Positions 1 through 7,349 of a stretch of DNA of 24,134 nucleotides are shown here, in pieces. The position numbers and the translations under genes are program-made. Under the pieces are notes generated by a model, which saw only the letters and a list, made by a program, of their open reading frames with translations, did no database searches and was not told where the DNA came from. Source of the DNA: Tepidimicrobium sp. (GTDB lineage: Bacteria; Bacillota; Clostridia; Tissierellales; Tepidimicrobiaceae); assembly GCA_012839395.1 (NCBI GenBank), contig DUNJ01000180.1, forward strand, positions 1 to 24,134, given 5' to 3'. How positions within the stretch are numbered: position 1 is the first letter of the stretch; each line of letters opens with the position of its first letter.

Positions 1-168
1 ATATAATATGCGAGGTATTGGCTTCTTCAATTTAGGTACATCTTCCAATATTATATCCTCAGTTCCCAATAGAGATGCTGCCAATATTGGCAATGCAGAA
101 TTCTTAGCTCCACTAATCCTCACTTTCCCATTCAATGAAGGACTTTTCTCCACCATGATCTTTTCCAA
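1..168 (-). CDS. murA: UDP-N-acetylglucosamine 1-carboxyvinyltransferase, N-terminal part (cut by window edge)
   Basis: MurA transfers enolpyruvate from PEP to UDP-GlcNAc, the first committed step of peptidoglycan synthesis in the cytoplasm. Only the first 56 codons are in the window. The reading frame contains GAKNSALPILAASLLG, the MurA N-terminal signature. Lys22 and Asn23 fall at the same numbers as the substrate-binding pair of E. coli MurA. The start is a TTG, chosen because GGAGGG lies 6 nt upstream and the next in-frame ATG (codon 5) would lose that spacing. It follows ywmB by 17 nt and is probably co-transcribed with it, as in Bacillus, where murAA follows ywmB. The catalytic Cys loop lies outside the window. 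Confidence 0.93.
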   Translation of the reverse strand, partial: MEKIMVEKSPSLNGKVRISGAKNSALPILAASLLGTEDIILEDVPKLKKPIPRILY

Positions 169-185
169 ATAAATCCCTCCTAATT

Positions 186-938
186 CTAATAGCCAATGGT
201 TATTATAGGTGTTCCTATCCAAAAATATGTTTTATTTTCCTCTTCATTATATCCTGCGGCAATATTTAAATTCATCTTCCTATCGCCTGTATAGATATGT
301 TCATCAATATATGGGGTAAATATGGAGTAGCTCAATACACCCTCATCTTCGTATTGCTCTACTACCCTTCCCCTTACCTTGTTATTTGCTCTAAGTATTT
401 GTTTTCTGTTCTTCTCAAGATCAAATTCCCCGTCATAGGTTCCGATGATACATTTTGTGATATCAACGGTTGCGTCATACTTATCGAAGAATTTTTCTAC
501 CTTATTTATTATATCATTAAATTCAATAAATTGCTCCTTTTTTATGCAATTTATAAATAGGAAAGTTTCCCCATGGCTATTTCCTAAGTCCTTATAGGAG
601 GATAAGGTGAATATTATATAGTTTTGAGAGCTATCGTAGCCCTGTCCCATCAATTGAATATATTCGTCCTCCTCTGTAATACATTCTCGGTAGGATCTTC
701 CCTCCTGTATTTCTAAATGATCCCTAACCTCCTCAGCAATACCTTCGATCTCCGGTCTATCTACTATGCTGTGGTTGATTACTCCACCCATATCCACATT
801 TCCCTCTACAAAATCTGCATCCATCTCCTCCAACAGGTCTACCAATAGGTCCTTGTCTTTAGTCTCAGATAGGGCAAAGATAGGTATTAATAAAGTTAAT
901 ATGATTGCACCTAATATCAATACTCTATAGCCTTTCAT
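186..938 (-). CDS. ywmB: YwmB family protein (TATA-box-binding-like fold), exported or membrane-anchored
   Basis: 250-residue protein of the YwmB family, whose function is not known. The first 24 residues (short basic head MKGYR, then a hydrophobic run ending near FALS) form a signal peptide or membrane anchor. The rest is hydrophilic and would lie outside the membrane. I recognise it from size, the exported layout and above all its position directly before murA, as in Bacillus; the sequence alone is less distinctive. The ATG at 938 is chosen over in-frame starts further upstream because GGAGGG lies 6 nt before it and the signal peptide begins right there. The leader upstream holds competing inverted repeats (966-1059). 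Confidence 0.75.
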   Translation of the reverse strand: MKGYRVLILGAIILTLLIPIFALSETKDKDLLVDLLEEMDADFVEGNVDMGGVINHSIVDRPEIEGIAEEVRDHLEIQEGRSYRECITEEDEYIQLMGQGYDSSQNYIIFTLSSYKDLGNSHGETFLFINCIKKEQFIEFNDIINKVEKFFDKYDATVDITKCIIGTYDGEFDLEKNRKQILRANNKVRGRVVEQYEDEGVLSYSIFTPYIDEHIYTGDRKMNLNIAAGYNEEENKTYFWIGTPIITIGY

Positions 939-965
939 GTCACTCCCTCCAAAGCATTTATTAAA

Positions 966-1059
966 GGAAAGGGTATATGATATAAAATGTAAAGGGGGAC
1001 AAAACATTTTTACATACAAAATACCCTTTCCTATGATAAAAGTATTGCCAAGAAAGGGT
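966..1059 (-). promoter_or_regulatory. ywmB leader with mutually exclusive hairpins (attenuator-like)
   Basis: Three related arms lie in order on the minus strand. Arm A is ACCCTTTC (1059-1052), arm B is GGAAAGGGTAT (1031-1021) and arm C is ATACCCTTTCC (976-966). B pairs with A over 8 bp or with C over 11 perfect bp, but not with both. The B-C hairpin is reinforced by an inner 7-bp stem (ATGTAAA with TTTACAT). A-B is followed by ATTTTGTAT, a mediocre U-tract; on the plus strand the same stem is followed by TTTTTT. I found no clear promoter here, so whether it acts as an RNA switch, a second terminator for the V-ATPase operon or a DNA operator is open. Confidence 0.45.
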
Positions 1060-1096
1060 GTTTTTTATACCTCATAAATCAATTTTTTATTCATAT

Positions 1097-1142
1097 TTAA
1101 AATAAAACATGGCAGGAATATTCCTGCCATGTTTTATTTTAA
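1097..1142 (-). terminator. Rho-independent terminator of the V-ATPase operon, bidirectional
   Basis: A perfect 46-nt palindrome (23-bp stem potential) centred between 1119 and 1120, with core CATGGCAGGAATATTCC. The outer part supplies a TTTTATTTT tract on both strands. It begins inside the stop codon of the last ATPase gene, so it ends that operon with no spacer. Confidence 0.9.
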
Positions 1143-1780
1143 GCATCGGCTTCTATTATATCCTTAACCTTCATCAACCTAGTTATGGTACTTCGCTCAT
1201 TTTCATCCAACTTCATAACTATATACTTTATGGTCTCTTCCAATTCGGGTATGGTTCTAAATTCTAGAGCGTTAACCCTTCTCCTAGTCTTTTCAATTTC
1301 ATCTGCCATCAGCTGACAAGCCTTTTCGACTTCTGCTAATTCAAGTAATTTATCCATAATACCGTATAGCTTTGAAATGGCATCATCCAATTCCGAGGAG
1401 GTTTGCACAAACCCATATGGATATATACTACCTGCATCCCCCTCCAATTGCCTTACAAAGTCCATAACCGGGGCATTAACGCCCATTATATTCTCTCTTT
1501 TTATATCTACGGATATATGTTCCTTAGGATATGCCACAGCCTGCTCCAATAGCTCAGGCGACATTGCAGCACTGGCCAATAGGAACTCCTGAAAAGCCTC
1601 GTGAAGTTCCTTTTCAACCTCTTTCCTAAGGGCCTGGTTCTCTCTGACTTTGGTGATGAATACCCGCATGAGTTCATCCTGTTTATCCTTTAGGAGCTTA
1701 TGTCCTCTTGTAGCGATGGATAATCTTCCCCTAAGCCTTGTAAGCTCCATACGGGTAGGTTTAGCATCCAATCTAGCCAC
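1139..1780 (-). CDS. ntpD: V-type ATP synthase subunit D (central rotor shaft)
   Basis: 213-residue subunit D, the coiled-coil axle that turns inside the A3B3 hexamer and links it to the membrane ring through subunits F and C. The N-terminus (ARLDAKPTRMELTRLRGRL) is the family signature, followed by long charged helices at both ends and a less helical middle, as expected for two antiparallel coils. Normal length for the family. The start is GTG, overlapping the subunit B stop by one base (TAGTG), with GAAGGAG about 10 nt upstream. Last gene of the operon; its stop lies in the terminator palindrome. Confidence 0.95.
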   Translation of the reverse strand: MARLDAKPTRMELTRLRGRLSIATRGHKLLKDKQDELMRVFITKVRENQALRKEVEKELHEAFQEFLLASAAMSPELLEQAVAYPKEHISVDIKRENIMGVNAPVMDFVRQLEGDAGSIYPYGFVQTSSELDDAISKLYGIMDKLLELAEVEKACQLMADEIEKTRRRVNALEFRTIPELEETIKYIVMKLDENERSTITRLMKVKDIIEADA

Positions 1781-3177
1781 TATTCTTCAACTCCTTCAGT
1801 CTCCTCTGGAAGATACTTCTCAAGGTATTCGTCCCTAATCCTCTTCAGTTCAACCCTTGGTATGAGCTTGAGCAGATCCCAACCTAAGTCCAATGTATCG
1901 GTTATACTTCTATTATTATCATAGCCTTGATTGACATACTGCTCTTCAAAGGCCTCCGAGAACTTTGCAAATGCCTTATCCGTATCGGATAGAGCGGCAT
2001 CTCCTAATATTACCGCTAATTCCCTAGCTTCTTTACCCGAGGCATAAGCCGCAAATAACTGGTTCATGGTATCTGCATGGTCCTCCCTAGTCCTACCTTC
2101 CCCTATTCCCTCATCCTTAAGCCTAGATAGGGATGGCAGTACATCTATTGGAGGTTCTATGCCCCTTCTGTAAAGCTCCCTAGATAGTATTATCTGTCCT
2201 TCTGTAATATATCCAGTTAAGTCCGGGATTGGGTGAGTAATATCATCCTCCGGCATGGTAAGGATTGGAATCTGAGTTATGGAGCCGTTCCTACCCCTGA
2301 TCCTACCAGCCCTTTCATATATAGTTGAAAGGTCCGTATATAGATAGCCAGGATATCCCCTTCTACCTGGTACTTCCTTCCTGGCAGCAGAGGTTTCCCT
2401 TAGCGCCTCTGCATAATTGGTCATATCCGTCAATATAACCAGTACGTGCATATCCTTTTCATAGGCCAAGTATTCGGCACAGGTCAATGCCATACGGGGC
2501 GTTCCAATCCTCTCTATGGCTGGGTCATCAGCCAAGTTCATAAATAGGACAGCCCTATTTATAGCCCCAGTCTTATTGAAGTCATCTATAAAGAACTGGG
2601 CTTCCTCAAAGGTTATTCCCATAGCTGCAAACACTACCGCAAACCTATCCCCTTCACCCTCTCCTAAAACCCTTGCCTGTCTAGCTATCTGAGCCGCTAC
2701 TTCGGCATGGGGGAGTCCAGATCCGGAAAATATGGGTAGCTTCTGTCCCCTAACCAATGTATTCAATCCATCTATTGCAGATATCCCCGTTTGGATAAAC
2801 TCCGATGGATAGTCTCTTGCAACTGGGTTCATAGGTACTCCGTTTATATCCCGCTTTTCATCCGGGATTATCCTGGGCCCATCGTCTATTGGATTGCCTA
2901 GGCCATCGAACACCCTACCTATCATATCCTCGGATACCCCCAGTTCCTGAGGCCTTCCCAGAAACCTAACGGTGGTCCCCTTTAGGTTTATGCCAGCGGA
3001 TCCTTCAAATAGCTGCACTACAGCTACATCTCCATCTACTTCCAGTACCCTACCCCTTCGCCTTTCGCCTGTTTGAGTTTCTATATCCACTAGTTCTTCA
3101 AATTTTACTCCTTCTACACCTTCTACCATCATCAAAGGCCCTACTACTTCTGAAACCGTTCTATATTCTTTAAGCAT
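1780..3177 (-). CDS. ntpB: V-type ATP synthase subunit B (non-catalytic)
   Basis: 465-residue regulatory subunit that alternates with A in the A3B3 head. A beta-barrel N-terminal domain (EYRTVSEVVGPLMMVEGVEG) precedes the RecA-like domain. The P-loop position reads SGSGLPHAEVA, lacking the GKT of catalytic subunits, which is diagnostic for B. It also has the conserved stretches LTDMTNYAEALRE and GRRGYPGYLYTDL. The ATG at 3177 is preferred to a TTG one codon upstream because GGAGG is then 8 nt away; this leaves an 8-nt overlap with the subunit A stop, typical of translational coupling. Usual length. Confidence 0.97.
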   Translation of the reverse strand: MLKEYRTVSEVVGPLMMVEGVEGVKFEELVDIETQTGERRRGRVLEVDGDVAVVQLFEGSAGINLKGTTVRFLGRPQELGVSEDMIGRVFDGLGNPIDDGPRIIPDEKRDINGVPMNPVARDYPSEFIQTGISAIDGLNTLVRGQKLPIFSGSGLPHAEVAAQIARQARVLGEGEGDRFAVVFAAMGITFEEAQFFIDDFNKTGAINRAVLFMNLADDPAIERIGTPRMALTCAEYLAYEKDMHVLVILTDMTNYAEALRETSAARKEVPGRRGYPGYLYTDLSTIYERAGRIRGRNGSITQIPILTMPEDDITHPIPDLTGYITEGQIILSRELYRRGIEPPIDVLPSLSRLKDEGIGEGRTREDHADTMNQLFAAYASGKEARELAVILGDAALSDTDKAFAKFSEAFEEQYVNQGYDNNRSITDTLDLGWDLLKLIPRVELKRIRDEYLEKYLPEETEGVEE

Positions 3178-4945
3178 CAAGGATACCTCCTTCGCTTATG
3201 AGATCATCGATGTTTTGCTTTAATTCGGCCATTATATCGTTTATCTGATCTAGTTCATCTTCTCCTAGATATTTCGCTCTTGCAATCTTTTCCCTTACAT
3301 CTAGTTTCTCTATCTTATCTAGATAAACCCCATGCTTTAATGCTCTTAACCCTTCATCATAGAAGCTTAGAACCATCTTAAGCATTAGATTTTGCTTCTC
3401 CAGCGGTGCATAGGTATCTTCTTCGTGGTAAGCATTCTGCTGTAAATAGTCCTCTCTAATGGATCTGGCAGCTTCCAATTTCAATTGATCTTCTTCCGAT
3501 AGAGAATCCCTACCTACTAACCTTACTATCTCTTGAAGGCTTGCCTCATCTTCCAAAAGAGCCATTGCCTTTCGCCTATTAGCGGAGAACTCTGGATCCA
3601 CGTTCTTATCCATCCATTCGTCTGCCTTAGCTTGGTACAGGCTATAGGAGTTTAGCCAATTGATGGCTGGGAAATGCCTTCTGTAGGCTAAGGGTGCATC
3701 CAATCCCCAGAACACCTTCACTATTCTCAAGGTAGCTTGGGATACCGGTTCAGATATATCTCCACCTGGTGGTGATACCGCACCGATTGCAGTCAATGCC
3801 CCAATTCTCTCATCCTTGCCTAGGCATACAACCTTTCCGGCTCTTTCATAGAAATCGGCAATCCTAGAAGCTAGATATGCAGGGTACCCTTCGTCACCGG
3901 GCATCTCTTCCAATCTACTGGACATCTCTCTTAATGCTTCTGCCCACCTAGATGTGGAATCCGCCATTAAAGCTACCGAATAACCCATATCCCTAAAGTA
4001 CTCTGCTATGGTCATTCCCGTATATAGGGAAGCCTCCCTAGCAGCAACAGGCATATTGGATGTGTTTGCAATGAGTACGGTTCTTTCCATCAAGGATTCC
4101 CCGGTATTTGGGTCTATAAGTTTAGGGAAATCCAATAGTACTTCCGTCATCTCATTTCCACGTTCTCCACAACCAACGTAAACAATTATCTCCGCATCCG
4201 CCCACTTGGCAAGCTGATGCTGAACTACGGTCTTTCCCGACCCAAAAGGTCCTGGGATTGCCGCCGTTCCTCCCTTGGTTACAGGGAAGAATGTATCTAT
4301 TACCCTTTGTCCAGTAATTAAAGTCTCATCTGGATCCAGCTTCCTTACATAGCCCCTACCCCTTCTAACGGGCCATTTTTGGATCATGGTTATATCGTGT
4401 TCTTTGCCATCTGCTCCTTCTATAACACATACGGTGGTATCTACGGTAAATTCCCCTTCTTCGATGGATTTAACCTTTCCATGCAGATTTTGGGGCACCA
4501 TTATGCTATGAAGAACTACTGCAGTCTCTTGAATTGTTCCTAGTACATCTCCCGGTCCAACCTCTTCCCCAACTTCTACCTTCGGGGTAAAGTGCCATTT
4601 TTTATCCCTATCAAGAGCATGAACAGCTACGCCCCTTGCTAAGAAATCCCCTGCTTCGTCTCTTATATGTTCAAGAGGTCTTTGTATACCATCAAACATA
4701 GTTTTTACAAGACCAGGTCCAAGTTCAACTGAAAGAGGCTCACCAGTCGTATAGACCGGCTCTCCAGGACCGATTCCCGTTGTCTCTTCATATACCTGTA
4801 TAGAAGCTCGATCCCCTCTCATTTCTATAATTTCTCCGATGAGCTTATTATCTGAAACTTCCACAACGTCATATACGTTAGCTTCGTCCATTCCCTCGGC
4901 TACAACCAAGGGTCCGGATACCTTTACTATTCTTCCTACTTTCAA
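3170..4945 (-). CDS. ntpA: V-type ATP synthase subunit A (catalytic)
   Basis: 591-residue catalytic subunit that makes or hydrolyses ATP. It has the N-terminal barrel (1-70), the extra domain specific to A-type subunits (about 110-190, with a biotinyl/lipoyl-like hammerhead appearance), the Walker A loop GPFGSGKT (232-239), the catalytic glutamate region GCGERGNEMTEVL (258-270), and a helical C-terminal domain. Length is standard; there is no intein insertion at the P-loop, the usual site in this family. The start is TTG with GAGAGGG upstream; MKVGRIVKVSGPLVVAEGM matches the family N-terminus. It lies 16 nt after subunit F. Confidence 0.97.
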   Translation of the reverse strand: MKVGRIVKVSGPLVVAEGMDEANVYDVVEVSDNKLIGEIIEMRGDRASIQVYEETTGIGPGEPVYTTGEPLSVELGPGLVKTMFDGIQRPLEHIRDEAGDFLARGVAVHALDRDKKWHFTPKVEVGEEVGPGDVLGTIQETAVVLHSIMVPQNLHGKVKSIEEGEFTVDTTVCVIEGADGKEHDITMIQKWPVRRGRGYVRKLDPDETLITGQRVIDTFFPVTKGGTAAIPGPFGSGKTVVQHQLAKWADAEIIVYVGCGERGNEMTEVLLDFPKLIDPNTGESLMERTVLIANTSNMPVAAREASLYTGMTIAEYFRDMGYSVALMADSTSRWAEALREMSSRLEEMPGDEGYPAYLASRIADFYERAGKVVCLGKDERIGALTAIGAVSPPGGDISEPVSQATLRIVKVFWGLDAPLAYRRHFPAINWLNSYSLYQAKADEWMDKNVDPEFSANRRKAMALLEDEASLQEIVRLVGRDSLSEEDQLKLEAARSIREDYLQQNAYHEEDTYAPLEKQNLMLKMVLSFYDEGLRALKHGVYLDKIEKLDVREKIARAKYLGEDELDQINDIMAELKQNIDDLISEGGILDA

Positions 4946-4961
4946 GATAAGCCCTCTCTTT

Positions 4962-5270
4962 CTATAAAATATTTATTCCTACGGCCTTTTCAACATTATC
5001 CTTAATCCTATCCAAACCTATATTTAATGTTCCCTGATTACTCGGTATCAATATAACCGCAGGAATCATCTGATTGTTATATCTTTCAATGGTATCAGGT
5101 ATCAAACTAGCCATCTGCTCGGTAATAAAAATAATACCATAGTCTTTTCTAGCAAGATTATCTACTGCTACCCTTGCCTCATCCCCGTCCAATACGGGGA
5201 AAGCATCTATTCCCAATGCTTTAAATCCAAGTATGGAATCTTTGTCGCCTACTACAGCCACTTTATACAT
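4962..5270 (-). CDS. ntpG: V-type ATP synthase subunit F (NtpG in Enterococcus naming)
   Basis: 102-residue subunit bound to the shaft subunit D. In the family it has a small alternating alpha/beta fold; here MYKVAVVGDKDSILGFKALG starts it and the end carries the family's short helical tail. The ATG at 5270 is chosen over a GTG three codons upstream because MYKVAVVGD is the conserved family start. It overlaps the end of subunit C by 8 nt, so it is probably translated by coupling; a recognisable AAAGG lies somewhat far upstream (13 nt). Naming caution: this protein is F in archaeal naming and G in E. hirae naming. Confidence 0.93.
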   Translation of the reverse strand: MYKVAVVGDKDSILGFKALGIDAFPVLDGDEARVAVDNLARKDYGIIFITEQMASLIPDTIERYNNQMIPAVILIPSNQGTLNIGLDRIKDNVEKAVGINIL

Positions 5271-6264
5271 ATAGATCACGCAACCTTTCCCTTATAGTGT
5301 CTGGAGAAAGCTTGTTTAGCTTGGAAACCATTATTATTCTCAATATCTTTATCTCCGTCTCCTTTGCAACTACATATGCAAAGACTGGCTCAGGTCCAAA
5401 CATGATAAACTTGGACTGCCTATTTAAATCGGTTATATAATCATCCATTTCGATTTCAAATGCGGATAAACGGCCAGTTTGTTGATAGGATTCCAAACCC
5501 TTCCTCACCCTGGGACCTACATTATACCTTTCAAATTTATTCATAATTATGTCCACGGAATCATTCAAAGAAAGAACTATATTTTCTATGCTGATGTTCC
5601 CATCGGGAATCAATGCTTCCTCTAGGAATTTAATATCCTTACCCTGCTTTTTAAGCCTTATAAGGGTTCTAATATTGGTTAAATCTATTAAGTCCCTTAC
5701 ATAGTCCATAAACAAGGACACTTCCGTCCCCTCTGCTAATTCATATAGGTGTCTAAAATAATATCTATCCAATATTAGCTCTATCCTCTGAGGATCCTTG
5801 GTTTCTTCAAAATCGGCTATAACGGCATCCAAAGCCTTTATAAACCTAGAATCCATACTTTTAAGATTACCCGATAGGTAATCGGTTTTCAACTGTTGAA
5901 AATCCGTGGTGCCTATAGGAATATATATATCCTTCAAATCCCTTTGTAAAAACTTCTCCTTTACCAAGACCTTCAGATTATGATAGTCATACTTTAATGC
6001 TAGTAGATCTACAACCACTTTTTCCTCGGTTATATCATACATTGTTTCGTAGACTCGCTTCAGCTCAGCAGAAAGGATTTTCTCATATTCCTCCGCCCTA
6101 GCCAATCCTTCAATGGATTGGGCATATTCGGTTTCCCTTAAGATCCTTATTACCTCATCTATATCTTCAGCCTCTACCATCCTGTCAATTATTGCCCTTG
6201 AAAGGAGTCTAGTCTCAAGGACTCTGGTTCTAACTACAGCCTGGGTAAAATCCATTTCGTCCAT
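5263..6264 (-). CDS. ntpC: V-type ATP synthase subunit C (d-like collar subunit)
   Basis: 333-residue funnel-shaped subunit that couples the central shaft to the proteolipid ring (vacuolar subunit d homologue). All-helical and hydrophilic, with the typical N-terminal element FTQAVVRTRVLETRLLS and the tail region with VVAKETEIKILRIIM. Start ATG with GGAG 7 nt upstream. It follows subunit E by 10 nt and overlaps subunit F. Slightly short for the family but with no sign of truncation. Confidence 0.93.
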   Translation of the reverse strand: MDEMDFTQAVVRTRVLETRLLSRAIIDRMVEAEDIDEVIRILRETEYAQSIEGLARAEEYEKILSAELKRVYETMYDITEEKVVVDLLALKYDYHNLKVLVKEKFLQRDLKDIYIPIGTTDFQQLKTDYLSGNLKSMDSRFIKALDAVIADFEETKDPQRIELILDRYYFRHLYELAEGTEVSLFMDYVRDLIDLTNIRTLIRLKKQGKDIKFLEEALIPDGNISIENIVLSLNDSVDIIMNKFERYNVGPRVRKGLESYQQTGRLSAFEIEMDDYITDLNRQSKFIMFGPEPVFAYVVAKETEIKILRIIMVSKLNKLSPDTIRERLRDLYV

Positions 6265-6274
6265 GAAATCACTC

Positions 6275-6835
6275 CTATTCTTTAAAGAGACTTTGAGCTA
6301 TTTCTGTTTCAAGTTCATCCCTATAATGTTCTATTAAGGAATCGAAGGTGTAGTTTAAGGTAGTACCTTTGCCCTTGATCAAAAATCCAGACTCGACGGC
6401 TTCATCTCCTGAAACCTTAGGGCGAAGTCCCAAACCCTTAACCTTAGCCTGCATCCTCTTTGGAACTATTATGGTCTGTTCACCCTCCAGCTCAAGCTTC
6501 TTGAGGGTAGATTTTATATAGGATATATATCTATCCTCATTTAAGTTATCCAATCGCTCCTTAGCTATATTGAATACCCTATCTATTATCTTTTGCTTAG
6601 CTTTCAATTTTTCATTTCTAGCCTTAAGTTCCGCATTAGAGATGGTCCTTTCCTTTAATAAGGCCGCATCCGATTTTGCCCTATTTAAAATTCTTCTCTT
6701 TTCTTCTTCGGCCTCCCTAATTTTGGAATCGATTATGCTGTCATTAACCCTCTTTGACTCCTCATCGATAACACTCGCTTGGCTCTTAGCCTCGTCGAGT
6801 ATTTTTCGTGTTAGATTCTCTAAGTTTGACATCAT
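6275..6835 (-). CDS. ntpE: V-type ATP synthase subunit E (peripheral stalk)
   Basis: 186-residue peripheral stalk (stator) subunit that pairs with the G/H-type coiled-coil protein encoded first in this operon. The N-terminal half (about 1-100) is a continuous charged helix rich in Lys, Glu and Ala; the C-terminal half is a compact domain that contacts the head. Two ATG codons stand in tandem at 6835 and 6832; the first has AAGG 7 nt upstream and is taken. Near the usual 190-200 residues. It follows the proteolipid gene by 18 nt. Confidence 0.9.
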   Translation of the reverse strand: MMSNLENLTRKILDEAKSQASVIDEESKRVNDSIIDSKIREAEEEKRRILNRAKSDAALLKERTISNAELKARNEKLKAKQKIIDRVFNIAKERLDNLNEDRYISYIKSTLKKLELEGEQTIIVPKRMQAKVKGLGLRPKVSGDEAVESGFLIKGKGTTLNYTFDSLIEHYRDELETEIAQSLFKE

Positions 6836-6853
6836 TTCACATCCTTAACTTAT

Positions 6854-7333
6854 TTAGAAAACTATCGCATTGGCAATGATTAGATACATAACAAAAGCTA
6901 ACAACGCATAGGTCTCAACCATAACTGCATAGATTAGACCTTTTGTCTGCTCTTCCTCATTCTTAGCAAGTACTGTAACACCTGCCGCTGCAGCCTTTCC
7001 TTGCGCTATAGCGGAACCCCAGCCTACAAACCCTACGGGAAGTGAAGCTGCAAATAGATATAGACCTTGAATTAGAGGCATATCTATCGTCAATTGTCCC
7101 ACTATCATCAGCCCAACAACGAATCCATATAGCCCTTGGGTACCTGGTAGAAGTTGGAATACCAAAGTCCTACCAAACTTCTCCGGTTCCTCGATTATCA
7201 AACCTGCAGCTGCCTGACCTACAATTCCCAAACCTGTTGCGGATCCTATGCCAGAAAACATTACTGCAAATGCTACACCAAGTCCGCCAAAGAATACTCC
7301 ACCATGTGATACTAAAAATTCTGAAAATGTCAT
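6854..7333 (-). CDS. ntpK: V-type ATP synthase subunit K (duplicated proteolipid, predicted Na+-binding)
   Basis: 159-residue rotor-ring proteolipid made of two fused hairpins (four membrane helices, roughly 10-30, 55-80, 90-115 and 132-156). The only membrane carboxylate is Glu140 in VMVETYALLAF; the matching place in the first hairpin holds Gln (LLPGTQGLYGF). The residues equivalent to the E. hirae NtpK sodium ligands are all present: Leu62, Thr65, Gln66, Gln111 and Glu140, each one position after the E. hirae number. I infer Na+ coupling. Start ATG with a GGGGGG-rich purine stretch upstream; 16 nt after the I gene. Confidence 0.95.
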   Translation of the reverse strand: MTFSEFLVSHGGVFFGGLGVAFAVMFSGIGSATGLGIVGQAAAGLIIEEPEKFGRTLVFQLLPGTQGLYGFVVGLMIVGQLTIDMPLIQGLYLFAASLPVGFVGWGSAIAQGKAAAAGVTVLAKNEEEQTKGLIYAVMVETYALLAFVMYLIIANAIVF

Positions 7334-7349
7334 TTACATTTCCCCCCAA

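Noticed and set aside
297..560. 87-codon open frame on the plus strand
   Set aside because: Antisense to ywmB, no ribosome binding site, Tyr/Phe/Ile-rich as expected from AT-rich complement.
939..1019. N-terminal extension of YwmB by 27 codons
   Set aside because: It would run through the inverted repeat and bury the GGAGGG site; the signal peptide starts at the inner ATG.
3170..4945. Intein in the catalytic subunit gene
   Set aside because: The P-loop region reads through without insertion and total length is standard.
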